A DNA stretch of 64,000 nucleotides from Bacillus sp. CHD6a. Its GTDB lineage: Bacteria > Bacillota > Bacilli > Bacillales > Bacillaceae_I. The stretch lies in the NCBI RefSeq assembly GCF_001293645.1, contig NZ_LBMD01000001.1, forward strand, positions 248,001 through 312,000, in the 5' to 3' direction. Made by a program: the position numbers and the translations under genes. Below are positions 27,061 through 36,000 of the stretch, piece after piece; position 1 is the first letter of the stretch, and every line of letters begins with the position of its first letter. The notes below the pieces were generated by a model. That model ran no database searches. It had not been told where the DNA came from and saw only the letters and a list, made by a program, of their open reading frames with translations.

Positions 27061-28488
27061 TTAGTAAGTTGTGAATCTGAATATTTTTTGTAGGCGGTAC
27101 ATGGCTTTTTTTACGATAGGCATTTCGTCTTTATAAGTTTCGTAAGGGAGGGTATATATCTCGTCCTCGTTACTCCATAACCTTAGGAAATAATCATCCA
27201 TATCCTTCATTACTTGCTCGTTGTTATTGGCAGTTATCTTTATATCCGTTTCCAAATTGAGATCATAGAGATTTCTTCTTGTAAAATTTGCTGACCCTCC
27301 GATAATGGTGGATTCTTCTGCCCGATTAAAATAGATCATTTTAGGATGGTATTGTTCCCCTTGGGTGTTGTACCATTTTAATTCAATATTGCCTTGCCCT
27401 TCTTCTAACAGCTCTGATGCAACAGGTCGATTAGGAAGTCCTATCTTCTGTTGGCCGAATGCATGTTCATTAGGATCAAGAATTAAATTAACGGTCACTC
27501 CCCGGTCTGCAGCGTCAATTAGTTCCTCAATAATCTTTCTTTCTGCCAGATAGAACATCCCTACCCAGATTTCTTCTTTATCCTTGGATTTTCTTATTTC
27601 TTCAAGAACATGATTTAATATTTTCCTCTCCGTTAACAGTTGAACTGCAATGTCACCTTTCTCTGTCTGTCCAGTGTATTTTGGTAAACCGCCACCCCCA
27701 GAAAAATCAAGGATTGCCTGTTCCGTTTTTAATATATCAGCAACAATATTACCAGAAACTTCAAAGGCGGTATTTGAATGCAGTCCACTTGCATCATGTG
27801 GGTTGGCTGAAGAAATCATAGCTGTTTTATCTGTCGCAATTACCTTTCTGTGATTTGCTTTTATGTTTAAAAGTTTCAAGTAAGAACGGACGGTTGTCTC
27901 AGGTGCATCTTCTGCCATTGGGTTCTTGATCCAGCCCGAACCACCTTGACCGAACCATTGAAAGAACACTCGCCAGACTCCAGAATATAGCGGATTGGAA
28001 TCTCGCAACACCTTCACATTCGTCTCGATGACTCTTATTCCGTTATCTTCTAACATAGACAACTCTTCCGCCTCATGTGACCCGTAAGTTGTATTGATTT
28101 CATCGGTGATGAATACAATATCTACATTTGGGCTCTCCTTCTTTTTAGAAATAAGTCTTTCCATCAAGTTGGAGCTTAACGGAGGGTAATCCAATTCTCC
28201 ATCATGATATCCATTGAATAAGAACATGTCTATTACTATAAACTCTTCTGCATCATCAATTATTTGAAAAATGCGATCAAATATCTTATGTTCCTTTTGA
28301 AGGTTATCCTTGTCTCCATAAGTAAGATCATAGAGAAAATCCACTTCAGATACGTAGTGGACATCACCTTCAAAGGATACGCCTTCTGGCAATGGCTTAT
28401 AACTATGATAGACGCTGGTAAGTATTACAATTAAGATGAGTATTAGTATAATGGTCAGAAGTATATTTTTTTTTATCCAGTTCTTCAT
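27061..28488 (-). CDS. Membrane-anchored phospholipase D-superfamily protein
   Basis: 475 residues. An N-terminal membrane helix (NILLTIILILILIVILTSVY) leads an extracytoplasmic part with two HKD-type motifs: ANHRKVIATDKTAMISSANPHD (residues about 213-234) and YHPKMIYFN...IIGGSANFTRR (about 385-410). Both have the His and Lys; the Asp position is occupied differently in the second. Likely a phosphatidyltransferase or phospholipase of the cardiolipin-synthase clan, but it lacks the usual two N-terminal helices of Cls. It is 55 bp downstream of the lipoprotein gene and probably cotranscribed. Confidence 0.82.
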   Translation of the reverse strand: MKNWIKKNILLTIILILILIVILTSVYHSYKPLPEGVSFEGDVHYVSEVDFLYDLTYGDKDNLQKEHKIFDRIFQIIDDAEEFIVIDMFLFNGYHDGELDYPPLSSNLMERLISKKKESPNVDIVFITDEINTTYGSHEAEELSMLEDNGIRVIETNVKVLRDSNPLYSGVWRVFFQWFGQGGSGWIKNPMAEDAPETTVRSYLKLLNIKANHRKVIATDKTAMISSANPHDASGLHSNTAFEVSGNIVADILKTEQAILDFSGGGGLPKYTGQTEKGDIAVQLLTERKILNHVLEEIRKSKDKEEIWVGMFYLAERKIIEELIDAADRGVTVNLILDPNEHAFGQQKIGLPNRPVASELLEEGQGNIELKWYNTQGEQYHPKMIYFNRAEESTIIGGSANFTRRNLYDLNLETDIKITANNNEQVMKDMDDYFLRLWSNEDEIYTLPYETYKDEMPIVKKAMYRLQKIFRFTTY

Positions 28489-28543
28489 ATTGTTCCCCCT
28501 AGAATATTGGCAAAGATCAACTAAAAATCTTTTTCTTTTCTAG

Positions 28544-29656
28544 TTAATCAAACGATAAGTCCAGTTTGATCAACTGGTCATCTTCTGGGACAGGGTTTCC
28601 TCTCCCATCTGTGTTATTGGTTATAAAGTAGATGGAATCCCCCTCCTTCCACACATCCCTAATTCGGCCATTATCTTTCCAAATTACAGATTGTTGGTTG
28701 GAGCTAATGTCGAAAGCTCTCACCATTTCACCTCTTAGGTTTGCTACAAACAGAATTCCATTCTCAACAACAATGCCAGATGGAGCCCAAGTATCAGTAC
28801 CAGAGTGATATAGAGGCGGTTCTACTTCTTCAGCATGGTCATCCCCTGTATAAGTTGGCCATCCGTAGTTTTTGCCTTTTTTTATAATATTGATTTCATC
28901 AAAAGCAGATGGGCCATGCTCTGATGCATACATCTCACCTGTTTCTTTGTCCCATGCTAACCCTTGAGGATTTCGATGGCCGTAACTGTAAACATAGGAT
29001 CTTGGAAAAGGATTATCTTCAGGTACAGTACCATCCAAGTTCATGCGGAGAATGCTGCCAGTAATCAGTTCTTTGTTCTGTGCAGTCTCGGGTTTATTGG
29101 CATCTCCGACTGTTATATATAACTTGTTATCTGGTCCAACTTTTATCCGTCCGCCATTGTGATAAATAGCTCCATCGATGTCTTCCAACAGAACTCCTGC
29201 TTCCTTCCATTCTGTTCCGTCATACTTCAATGTTACAATCCTATTCTTTACCCTCTCTTCAGTCCCATATGTATGATAGGCAAACGCGAGTCCGTTCTTT
29301 TGAAAGTCAGGGTGTAGTTCCAAGCCAAGCAATCCGCCCTCACCATAGACCAATAACGGTCTTTCCAGTTGGATATCTTCCCTTGTCATGCCTTCTTTAT
29401 TTATTTTTACAATTTTCCCTGTTCTTTCAGTAATGAAAAATGTATCTCCTGATTTAGCAATAGACCAAGGTATGTTTAAATTGGTCGCTATTACTTCTTT
29501 ATTCGTGAATCTATATTGTTGATTTTCAACATCTTTTTCAGGTGATGTGTTCGTTTCTTGAACTTCATTTTCACTTTCATTTTCTGGTTCCACTAAAGGA
29601 GTACAACCTGTTAAAATCGTGCACAGCAAGGTTATTGTTAACATAAAATTTCTCAA
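28544..29656 (-). CDS. Lipoprotein, PQQ-dependent sugar dehydrogenase-like beta-propeller
   Basis: About 370 residues. A signal peptide ends in lipobox TILTGC, then an acidic linker (EPENESENEVQETN) and a six-bladed propeller of the soluble glucose dehydrogenase family. Motifs: NIPWSIAKSGDTFFITERTG, GLLGLELHPDF, the catalytic-type His in YHNGGRIKVGPDNKLYITVGD, GHRNPQGLAWD and EHGPSAFDEIN. Whether PQQ is made by this organism is unknown. I place the start at TTG 29656, seven bases after GGGGTG; the GTG at 29665 overlaps the ribosome site. Confidence 0.85.
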   Translation of the reverse strand: MRNFMLTITLLCTILTGCTPLVEPENESENEVQETNTSPEKDVENQQYRFTNKEVIATNLNIPWSIAKSGDTFFITERTGKIVKINKEGMTREDIQLERPLLVYGEGGLLGLELHPDFQKNGLAFAYHTYGTEERVKNRIVTLKYDGTEWKEAGVLLEDIDGAIYHNGGRIKVGPDNKLYITVGDANKPETAQNKELITGSILRMNLDGTVPEDNPFPRSYVYSYGHRNPQGLAWDKETGEMYASEHGPSAFDEINIIKKGKNYGWPTYTGDDHAEEVEPPLYHSGTDTWAPSGIVVENGILFVANLRGEMVRAFDISSNQQSVIWKDNGRIRDVWKEGDSIYFITNNTDGRGNPVPEDDQLIKLDLSFD

Positions 29657-29721
29657 AAAAGTCACCCCTCTACTCTTTTCCCCTCATCTTTCAAGTCTAA
29701 TCCAAATAACGAATGAAAATA

Positions 29722-29754
29722 CAAAAAAAAAAACAAGACGTATTTCCGCCTTGT
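29722..29754 (-). terminator. Terminator of the 67-residue gene
   Basis: ACAAG-A-CG pairs with CG-C-CTTGT (29733-29754); on the minus strand it runs into ten or more T's (A-run 29722-29733). Confidence 0.85.
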
Positions 29755-29766
29755 CTCTTCGTTTCC

Positions 29767-29970
29767 TTATGCTTTTTCAAAATAGGTTTTATAATATCCA
29801 CCAATGTGGCCGCTGTTGTCTTTTACGAATATAAACTCTTCCGTTTCATTTTTCACTTCGTACGTTTTTCCAACAGTCAGCATATTGCTCACTAGATATT
29901 TTTTTGCATCTGTATGTACACACTTAACATGCTGTACTGTTTCTTTATTATCCCAAGAATTATGTATCAT
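29767..29970 (-). CDS. Small conserved Bacillus protein (DUF6501-like)
   Basis: 67 residues: VKCVHTDAKKYLVSNMLTVG, KTYEVKNETEEFIFVKDNSG, HIGGYYKTYFEKA. A compact, mostly beta protein with no signal peptide. ATG after GGAGGTG and its own terminator support a real gene. The pattern matches a small family of Bacillaceae that I recall as DUF6501; no function is known. Confidence 0.8.
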   Translation of the reverse strand: MIHNSWDNKETVQHVKCVHTDAKKYLVSNMLTVGKTYEVKNETEEFIFVKDNSGHIGGYYKTYFEKA

Positions 29971-30073
29971 TTACTTTGCACCTCCTACATTATCTCTCAA
30001 CTATTTTACCTCATCTTTTTACAATGAACAAACACAACTGTTCTTTCATATGATTAGATGAGGTGAAAAAGGA

Positions 30074-30775
30074 ATGAACAATAGACCATATACAGATTTA
30101 TTAGCATTGTTTGGAATTGGCGGTGCTCATCCTGGAGGGTTGGAGCTAACCAAAACCATCCTATTAAAAGAAAATCTTTCAGAGAAAAAGCTACTTGAAA
30201 TTGGATGTGGAACAGGACAAACGTCTTTATTTCTAAATGCTATGAATGTAAATATTACACCTATAGATAATCATCCAATTATGATTGAAAAAGCCAACAA
30301 TCGATTTACAGAACATCAAGCAGGGATAACTGCCCTACAAATGGATATTGAAGAAACAGAATTTAGAGATAGCAGTTTTGATTTTATACTCTCTGAATCA
30401 GTTTTATCTTTTACTGATATAAACAAAACTCTTCCGGAAGTGGTTCGACTTCTGAACGAGGATGGAGTTCTGTTAGCGTTTGAGATGACGAAGAAAGGTA
30501 CATTGCAAAGTGAATTGGAAGACAGAATGAAGCTTTTCTACAATATGCCGAATATGTTTAGTAAAGACGAATGGAAAGAGACTCTTGAAAAACATGGATT
30601 TAAGAAAGTAATGATCTCTCCTATCTCTTTGGGTGAACTTGAGCCATCGGAACCGGAAATGGACCCGTCTGAAGTAATAGATGATAAGTATTTTGAAGTG
30701 ATGCATCAACATGAAAAGTTAACATATGAATCACAGGAACATATTGAAATAAGTGTTATTCGAGCACAACGATAA
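30074..30775 (+). CDS. Class I SAM-dependent methyltransferase
   Basis: 233 residues. The SAM-binding motif I LLEIGCGTGQTSLFL (residues about 40-54), an acidic residue after the second strand (TPIDNHPIMIEKA) and motif FDFILSESVLSF place it in the UbiE/Methyltransf_11 group. A C-terminal part rich in Glu (SEPEMDPSEVIDDKYFE) may cover the substrate. The substrate is unknown. ATG after GAGGTG. Confidence 0.88.
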   Translation: MNNRPYTDLLALFGIGGAHPGGLELTKTILLKENLSEKKLLEIGCGTGQTSLFLNAMNVNITPIDNHPIMIEKANNRFTEHQAGITALQMDIEETEFRDSSFDFILSESVLSFTDINKTLPEVVRLLNEDGVLLAFEMTKKGTLQSELEDRMKLFYNMPNMFSKDEWKETLEKHGFKKVMISPISLGELEPSEPEMDPSEVIDDKYFEVMHQHEKLTYESQEHIEISVIRAQR

Positions 30776-30812
30776 AAAGCTGGAGCTACTTATGTATGCT
30801 TCAGCTTTCTTT
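30776..30812. terminator. Terminator between convergent genes
   Basis: AAAGCTG-G-AGC pairs with GCT-T-CAGCTTT (30776-30786 with 30798-30808). It overlaps the end of the converging membrane protein gene. Confidence 0.8.
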
Positions 30813-31253
30813 TGTGACATTCCCTTTTTGCTGTACCAGATCTTCCCGACTTATGACAGAAATTCCGTTTTTCTTCCCATACAGATGTAATTGATCATAC
30901 ATATTATCAGGTTTAAAATTTATTAATCGGATGGGGAAAAATTCATCTGTATAAATGAATGCTCCCATTGCTGACCATCCCACTCGCTTAAAGACTATTT
31001 TCCTTATATCACCGGCATTTATTTTTCTCGAATAAAACGTATGACCTATAAACCGTATTTCGTAATGTACTCTTGTTTCGTCCAATTTTATCTCATATCG
31101 AATGAAATAGGAAAACAAGATTATCATACCTATGGAGAGCTGTGTTACTCCCCTTCCATAATGAGCTTGCAACATTTGATAGGTTCCTTGGATTAACATC
31201 AAGGATAGAATAAAGCTGTGAACTGCTGTCGGATACTTTGATATGTAGCGCAA
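30801..31253 (-). CDS. Small membrane protein with C-terminal soluble domain, function unknown
   Basis: About 150 residues. Two membrane helices (TAVHSFILSLMLIQGTYQML and VTQLSIGMIILFSYFIRY) are followed by a beta-rich domain with SRKINAGDIRKIVFKRVGW, reminiscent of a bacterial PH domain behind two helices. Start TTG 31253 (MRYISKYPTA) has GGGAG eight bases upstream; the ATG at 31268 has none. I do not recognise the family. Confidence 0.7.
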   Translation of the reverse strand: MRYISKYPTAVHSFILSLMLIQGTYQMLQAHYGRGVTQLSIGMIILFSYFIRYEIKLDETRVHYEIRFIGHTFYSRKINAGDIRKIVFKRVGWSAMGAFIYTDEFFPIRLINFKPDNMYDQLHLYGKKNGISVISREDLVQQKGNVTKES

Positions 31254-31481
31254 TACAACATCTCCCATCAATTTGAATTAGGTTATCTTGGAGTAATGAA
31301 CTTATTTTCCCACTTCAATCCCATAATTATCCTATTAAATGTGAAAAGTAGGTAATATCTACAATATATATCATCCCATTCCAACATTTATACAGTGAAA
31401 TAGTTCTATATACTTGTTAGGATATTTCTTAGAGCGTCCGAGAGTTGATGATTATCCACAACACAAGGAGGAAATCTATTT

Positions 31482-32069
31482 ATGAAAAAACTTATTGTCA
31501 TTTCTACTGCAGCAGTAGCATTGTTTGCTGGAACAGGATTTGATGCACATGCAACTGATTCACATAAAGTAAAATCAGGCGATTCACTTTGGAATATAGG
31601 AAAGACTTACGGAGTTTCCGTCAAGGAAATGAAGGAATTAAATAATAAAAACAACCATCTTATTTTTCCTGGAGAAGCTTTACAGCTCCCAGAGAAAGTA
31701 TCGCAAAATGATAAAGAATTATTGGCACGCCTTGTGCATGCGGAATCTAAAGGAGAACCGTATGAAGGAAAAGTTGCTGTGGCAACAGTTGTATTAAACC
31801 GAGTGGACAGTGACCAATTCCCTGACTCCATTAAGGAAGTAGTTTATGAAACGAGTCCCGGTGGAGTATACCAATTCTCTCCAGTAGGAAACGGTCAGAT
31901 CGACAAGTCCGCGGATGAGGAAGCCCAAAAAGCAGTGGAAGAGGCTATTGCATTCCGAGGGGATGGCAATAACTCACTTTACTTCTTTAATCCAGACAAA
32001 ACAAGTGATGAATGGATCCGTACAAGAAAAGTAACAAAGACAATTGGTAACCACGTTTTTGCACAGTAA
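31482..32069 (+). CDS. ykvT: LysM + SleB/CwlJ-type cell-wall hydrolase (YkvT-like)
   Basis: Secreted muralytic enzyme, 195 residues. Signal peptide (KKLIVISTAAVALFAGTGFDAHA), one LysM domain (HKVKSGDSLWNIGKTYGVSV, residues 28-72) and a hydrolase_2 domain from about residue 78 with the catalytic Glu in LVHAESKGEPYEGKVAVATV. The C-terminus has NSLYFFNPDKTSDEWIR. Relatives are lytic transglycosylases acting on spore cortex or wall. As in B. subtilis it lies beside ykvS. ATG after AAGGAGGAAA. Confidence 0.9.
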   Translation: MKKLIVISTAAVALFAGTGFDAHATDSHKVKSGDSLWNIGKTYGVSVKEMKELNNKNNHLIFPGEALQLPEKVSQNDKELLARLVHAESKGEPYEGKVAVATVVLNRVDSDQFPDSIKEVVYETSPGGVYQFSPVGNGQIDKSADEEAQKAVEEAIAFRGDGNNSLYFFNPDKTSDEWIRTRKVTKTIGNHVFAQ

Positions 32070-32080
32070 TTCAATTTAAA

Positions 32081-32110
32081 AAAGACACCGGATTAATCTC
32101 CGGTGTCTTT
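32081..32110. terminator. Bidirectional terminator between ykvT and ykvS
   Basis: AAAGACACCGG / CCGGTGTCTTT, 11-bp perfect stem with A- and T-runs on either side. Confidence 0.92.
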
Positions 32111-32116
32111 TACTAT

Positions 32117-32308
32117 TTATAAAGCTTTATAGTTCTTATGGTTGATAACAGTACGAATTGGTTCACCTGTATTGGGATTTTTTCCTAGCTCCACAATTAC
32201 AGAGCTGTCTCTAACAACAATAACGGTGCCTTTGCTCCCTTTTTTTGTTCCTTTATTAATTTGAATGGTATCTCCTACTTGAACGTTTGTAGCTTTTGTC
32301 TCTTCCAT
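32117..32308 (-). CDS. ykvS: KOW-domain small protein YkvS (DUF2187)
   Basis: 63 residues: VQVGDTIQINKGTKKGSKGT followed by VIVVRDSSVIVELGKN. The KOW-like beta barrel suggests nucleic-acid or ribosome binding; the true role is unknown. ATG after AAGGTGG. Convergent with ykvT. Confidence 0.88.
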   Translation of the reverse strand: MEETKATNVQVGDTIQINKGTKKGSKGTVIVVRDSSVIVELGKNPNTGEPIRTVINHKNYKAL

Positions 32309-32333
32309 TTTCTTATTCCACCTTTTTTATACT

Positions 32334-33227
32334 TTAGTTTCTTCTATCCTTATTATCCCCAATGACTGATAAATATCTTTTAATATGTGTAAAAGTTAGG
32401 TCCCTAATTATTGCCGTTTCATTGAGAAGTTGATGATTACCTCCATCAATAAGTACACACGTAGCATTTGGGTATTTTTTAAGAATGAACTTTATATTAT
32501 ACCTCCAATCAACAGTTGTGTCCTTATTCCCTTGAATAATTAACAGTGTCTTTTCACTTTTTGATAGTTGTTCTAAAAGACTGCTGTTCCACCGCTCAAG
32601 AGACTGAAGCCAACTTACAGGTAACTTTGTGAATTGAAGTGGATCGTTTTTCACATACGCTAAATACTCAGGATCTGAAGAATTTTTTCTATATGTTCTT
32701 TTTAAATGAACTATTTTCTCCCCAATGAGTTTAACACCAAACTTTGAAAATGACCACAAATATGGTTGAATCAATGGTGCTACCAAAATCACCTTATCAA
32801 ATGTGAATTTGTACTCGTTCATATAATTTAAAATGATGGCCCCACCAGTACTATGTCCCATTATTGACCATTTTTTATAAGTTATCCCTTTATTAATAAT
32901 GTGAGAATGGACCGCATGTAGAACTTGAGCATATGCTGAGAAATCTTCAATATCTCCCCTTACTCCATTAGAATGTCCATGGCCCGGCAAGTCAAACGTA
33001 ACCACACCATATCCATCAGAAACTAATGTATCAATAATTTTCGATAGTGCTCCAGAATGATCGAGATAACCATGTACAATAGTAACTAATTTCTTAGTAT
33101 TATCAGGCATAAAAAATTGGATAAATATTTCGTGTTGATTGTAGGTAATAATTTCGCTAGTATGTATCGAACCCCATTGTTCTAGACCATAAAAGGATAA
33201 ATACTCCTGCTTTTCATACTTTACCAT
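32334..33227 (-). CDS. Alpha/beta hydrolase (lysophospholipase/monoacylglycerol lipase-like)
   Basis: 297 residues. Oxyanion region VTIVHGYLDHSGALS, DLPGHGHSNGVRGDIEDF, the nucleophile elbow GHSTGG (Ser about 123), an acid near GNKDTTVDW and the catalytic His in DGGNHQLLNE. This is the serine aminopeptidase S33/Hydrolase_4 pattern (YtpA-like). No signal peptide. The natural ester is unknown. Possibly cotranscribed with ykvS, 25 bp downstream. Confidence 0.88.
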   Translation of the reverse strand: MVKYEKQEYLSFYGLEQWGSIHTSEIITYNQHEIFIQFFMPDNTKKLVTIVHGYLDHSGALSKIIDTLVSDGYGVVTFDLPGHGHSNGVRGDIEDFSAYAQVLHAVHSHIINKGITYKKWSIMGHSTGGAIILNYMNEYKFTFDKVILVAPLIQPYLWSFSKFGVKLIGEKIVHLKRTYRKNSSDPEYLAYVKNDPLQFTKLPVSWLQSLERWNSSLLEQLSKSEKTLLIIQGNKDTTVDWRYNIKFILKKYPNATCVLIDGGNHQLLNETAIIRDLTFTHIKRYLSVIGDNKDRRN

Positions 33228-33357
33228 AGTTGACCTCTCTTCGTCCTATAAACAAAATTTCTAATACTTATGTTACCTTATTTTTATGATAAAAACCGAA
33301 TAAATCCCTCCCTCTTGATGAAACATATAGGTAAATATGATGAAAGAGGTGTAGGAA

Positions 33358-33894
33358 TTGAATATAAAAGGATTTTTAGTAACTGGCCTTATCATGACAA
33401 TGGTGATGACAGGTTGTGGCAATGTAGATAATTATGGTGCAGATCAAAATAATAACCCAGATAACGCACTTAATGTTAATTACGATAAAATGGGGCGTTA
33501 CAATAGGAATGTAAGAAACGGCGACATTAACCCACGTAGAGTTAATGACACAAATGAGCCAAGGCTTGAAGTAGCAGATGAAGCCTCTAAGAAAATTACT
33601 GATTTAAAAGAAGTGGAATCTTGCAGTATCATCGTAACTAATAGAAATGCATATGTAGCAGCTGTTTTAGAAGGAGAAGGTAAACAGGAATTAACGAAAG
33701 ATGTGGAAGAAAAGATAGCAAATCAGGTTCGTCATTCAGATGGCAGTATCCGTAATGTGTATGTTTCTGTAAACCCAGAGTTTGTCGATCGAATGGAAGG
33801 GTATACGAATGATATTAGAGAAGGCAGACCTGTTGCTGGGATTTTCGATGAATTTACGGAAGTAGTTCAACGTCTCTTCCCGACTTCTAGATAA
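33358..33894 (+). CDS. yhcN: Sporulation lipoprotein, YhcN/YlaJ family
   Basis: 178 residues. TTG start at 33358 after GAGGTGTAGGA. A signal peptide ends in lipobox VMTGC, then an asparagine-rich stretch and the YhcN/YlaJ domain: RLEVADEASKKITDLKEVES, VTNRNAYVAAVLEGEGKQEL, RHSDGSIRNVYVSVNPEFVDRM. Family members sit in the spore inner membrane of Bacillus. Single gene with terminator. This is a sign that the organism sporulates. Confidence 0.88.
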   Translation: MNIKGFLVTGLIMTMVMTGCGNVDNYGADQNNNPDNALNVNYDKMGRYNRNVRNGDINPRRVNDTNEPRLEVADEASKKITDLKEVESCSIIVTNRNAYVAAVLEGEGKQELTKDVEEKIANQVRHSDGSIRNVYVSVNPEFVDRMEGYTNDIREGRPVAGIFDEFTEVVQRLFPTSR

Positions 33895-33898
33895 TAGT

Positions 33899-33930
33899 AA
33901 ACCCCTGCGATATTTGTGCAGGGGTTTTTG
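33899..33930 (+). terminator. Terminator of yhcN (shared with yaaN)
   Basis: AAACCCCTGC / GCAGGGGTTT stem followed by T's; lies between convergent genes. Confidence 0.92.
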
Positions 33931-33935
33931 GTATG

Positions 33936-35138
33936 TTAGTTCCGTTTTGCTTTAGACCGTACTTCAAGTAGTTTGTTTTTGAGGTCGTTTTCCATTTGGA
34001 CCAGTTCAAGTTCTACTTGATGACGTTTTTCACGGCCTTCTTGTTGAATTTGTAAGGTTTCTTCTAGTGTCTCGATTAGGTTATCTTGTGTTTTCTTCAG
34101 TGTTTCAATATCAACAAGACCTCGTTCGTTTTCACGTGCTGCAGAAATTGTGTTTTGTTTAAGCATTTCAGAATTTCGCAATAGCAATTCGTTCGTAGTC
34201 TCAGAAACATTTTTCTGTGTATCGACTGCCTTTTGCTGATTATATAGAGAAACTGCTATAACTAGTTGATTCTTCCATAACGGTATGGCAGTTAGGATGG
34301 AAGATTGAATTCTCTCTACTAGTGTCTGATTGGTGTGCTGAATCATTCTTATTTGCGGTGCCATTTGCAGGGTAATTTGACGGCTAATTTTTAAGTCATG
34401 TGTACGCTTTTGCAGGCGGTCTGCAAATTGAATCATATCACTAACTGCCTGTACATCCATTTGATTATTTGTTTCTCTGGCTTTTCGTTCTAGCTCTGGA
34501 ATAATAGATGCCTGAATTTCATCAAATTTATGCTCCGCTGCTGCAATATAAATATTCAGTGCTTGGAAATAATCTTTGTTTTTGTCGTATAAAGATTCTA
34601 ACATGATATTGTCTCGTTGCAACACTTTTTTAAAGCTTTCCAGTTGATCAGAAATTTTATCGATTTCAAAGCCAATTTTTCGGTACTTTGCAAATAGTTG
34701 TTGTACCGAATTATTTACATTTCCGAAAAGTCTACCAAATAATCCTTTTTTCCGAGGCTCCAGTTCTCCTGGTTTCACTTCTTTGATCTTTCTCATCAAG
34801 TCAGAAACAACTTCTCCAACCGGTCCAGCGTCCTTAGCCTGAACATGAGACAAAATGGAATTAGAAAAAGTAGACAATTCGTTCTGAGCGGTAATTCCGT
34901 AAGAAGATATAGACTGTTGGTCTGTAGGGTCAATTTGTTTCGCAATATCGATTGCTCTGGCTTTGTATTCCTCAGAAAGTGTATCCATTACTTTTTCTTT
35001 TTTAGGTTCTGGTTGAACTTCCTTTAAATCTTGAGTCATCATTTCATTGTCCATTTTCGGTGAGGAAAAAGGATTGCTTAATAAATCGTTCAGTGTATCT
35101 TCTTTTACTTGGTTTTTTACATGATCATTGTTTTTCAT
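33936..35138 (-). CDS. yaaN: TelA-family toxic anion resistance protein (YaaN)
   Basis: About 400 residues, highly helical. Marks: GPVGEVVSDLMRKIKEVKPG, KKGLFGRLFGNVNNSVQQLFAKY, ESLYDKNKDYFQALNIYIAA, NQTLVERIQSSILTAIPLWKNQL and the C-terminal coiled coil QQEGREKRHQVELELVQMEN. The TelA family is linked to tellurite and stress resistance, with unclear mechanism. It is encoded 18 bp after xpaC, the same pair as xpaC-yaaN in B. subtilis. ATG 35138 follows GGGGTGA. Confidence 0.9.
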   Translation of the reverse strand: MKNNDHVKNQVKEDTLNDLLSNPFSSPKMDNEMMTQDLKEVQPEPKKEKVMDTLSEEYKARAIDIAKQIDPTDQQSISSYGITAQNELSTFSNSILSHVQAKDAGPVGEVVSDLMRKIKEVKPGELEPRKKGLFGRLFGNVNNSVQQLFAKYRKIGFEIDKISDQLESFKKVLQRDNIMLESLYDKNKDYFQALNIYIAAAEHKFDEIQASIIPELERKARETNNQMDVQAVSDMIQFADRLQKRTHDLKISRQITLQMAPQIRMIQHTNQTLVERIQSSILTAIPLWKNQLVIAVSLYNQQKAVDTQKNVSETTNELLLRNSEMLKQNTISAARENERGLVDIETLKKTQDNLIETLEETLQIQQEGREKRHQVELELVQMENDLKNKLLEVRSKAKRN

Positions 35139-35156
35139 CGTCACTCACCCCATAAA

Positions 35157-35804
35157 CTACTTCTTCTCAATCATTCTCTTATCTGAATCAAGTTGTTGAT
35201 CATTTGATTGATTCATCAGTTTAATTTCTGTCGTTAGATTATTCATATCACCTGATAGGACTGCCATCAACTCTTTTTCCATGCTGCGTTCTAACTGTTT
35301 TAAAGCACCTTCCGTTTCCCTAAGCGCTTGTGAAACTTCGTGAGTACGAACTGGTTGATTTAATAGGTGCACATATTTTTCAGTGATGATAGCAGAAGAA
35401 TCCAGATGCTGGTGAAAGAAATTTTGCGCTGTGCGGTACCGTGCTGGTTCCTTTTCCACCATTTTTATAATCTTCATTGAAATCTTAGCTAATTTTGTAA
35501 TGGTTTGATAAACAAATATGGAACGCACTCGAAATCTCGTACTATTAATTTTCTTTGCCTTTTCTTTTGCACCCTTCAATTGAGCCTGTACATATTTCTT
35601 TTCTTTTCGTTCTAACTTTTCCAGGTCGTTATTAGGAAGCAGTTTTCTTTTTAACGCCCAATAGCTTCCGAGAAAGCCACCAAAAGCGCCAAGGACGCCA
35701 AGTTGTAATTGATTACCTGTAAGTAGAAATACTATTAAAAAACCAACGGCAGCTAAATTAAACGAAAGTATAATAATAAAACTATGCAGTAAAAACCGTT
35801 TCAT
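35157..35804 (-). CDS. xpaC: XpaC-family membrane protein
   Basis: About 215 residues. Two N-terminal membrane segments (HSFIIILSFNLAAVGFLIVF and QLGVLGAFGGFLGSYWAL) precede a charged helical domain (LERKEKKYVQAQLKGAKEKA, RALRETEGALKQLE-like). The family was named for hydrolysis of a chromogenic phosphate, but its role is unknown. Co-operonic with yaaN. Start 35804 after GAGGAGTG; a GTG-like earlier codon at 35819 overlaps the ribosome site. Confidence 0.88.
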   Translation of the reverse strand: MKRFLLHSFIIILSFNLAAVGFLIVFLLTGNQLQLGVLGAFGGFLGSYWALKRKLLPNNDLEKLERKEKKYVQAQLKGAKEKAKKINSTRFRVRSIFVYQTITKLAKISMKIIKMVEKEPARYRTAQNFFHQHLDSSAIITEKYVHLLNQPVRTHEVSQALRETEGALKQLERSMEKELMAVLSGDMNNLTTEIKLMNQSNDQQLDSDKRMIEKK

Positions 35805-35956
35805 ATTTTCACTCCTCACCTTTTTTAAAGGCTATAGATAAACTGTACCTTTCTTACGTATATAACCTGGTAAAGGTTTCAGTAAATTATAGTTTAATTA
35901 TATAGGAAAGAAGTCGGAATACGAAATTTTTTATGAGGAGGAATGAGATTATAGAA

Positions 35957-35987
35957 AAATGCCCTTGATTATATAAGAATCAAGGGC
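35957..35987 (-). terminator. Terminator of gabD
   Basis: GCCCTTG / CAAGGGC stem (35961-35967 with 35981-35987) followed on the minus strand by ATTTTTC. Confidence 0.75.
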
Positions 35988-36000
35988 TGAGAATGGTAGA

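Noticed and set aside
33298-33329. Sigma-G/F promoter before yhcN
   Set aside because: GAATA and CATATA are present, but the spacing (21 bp) is too long for the forespore consensus to claim it.
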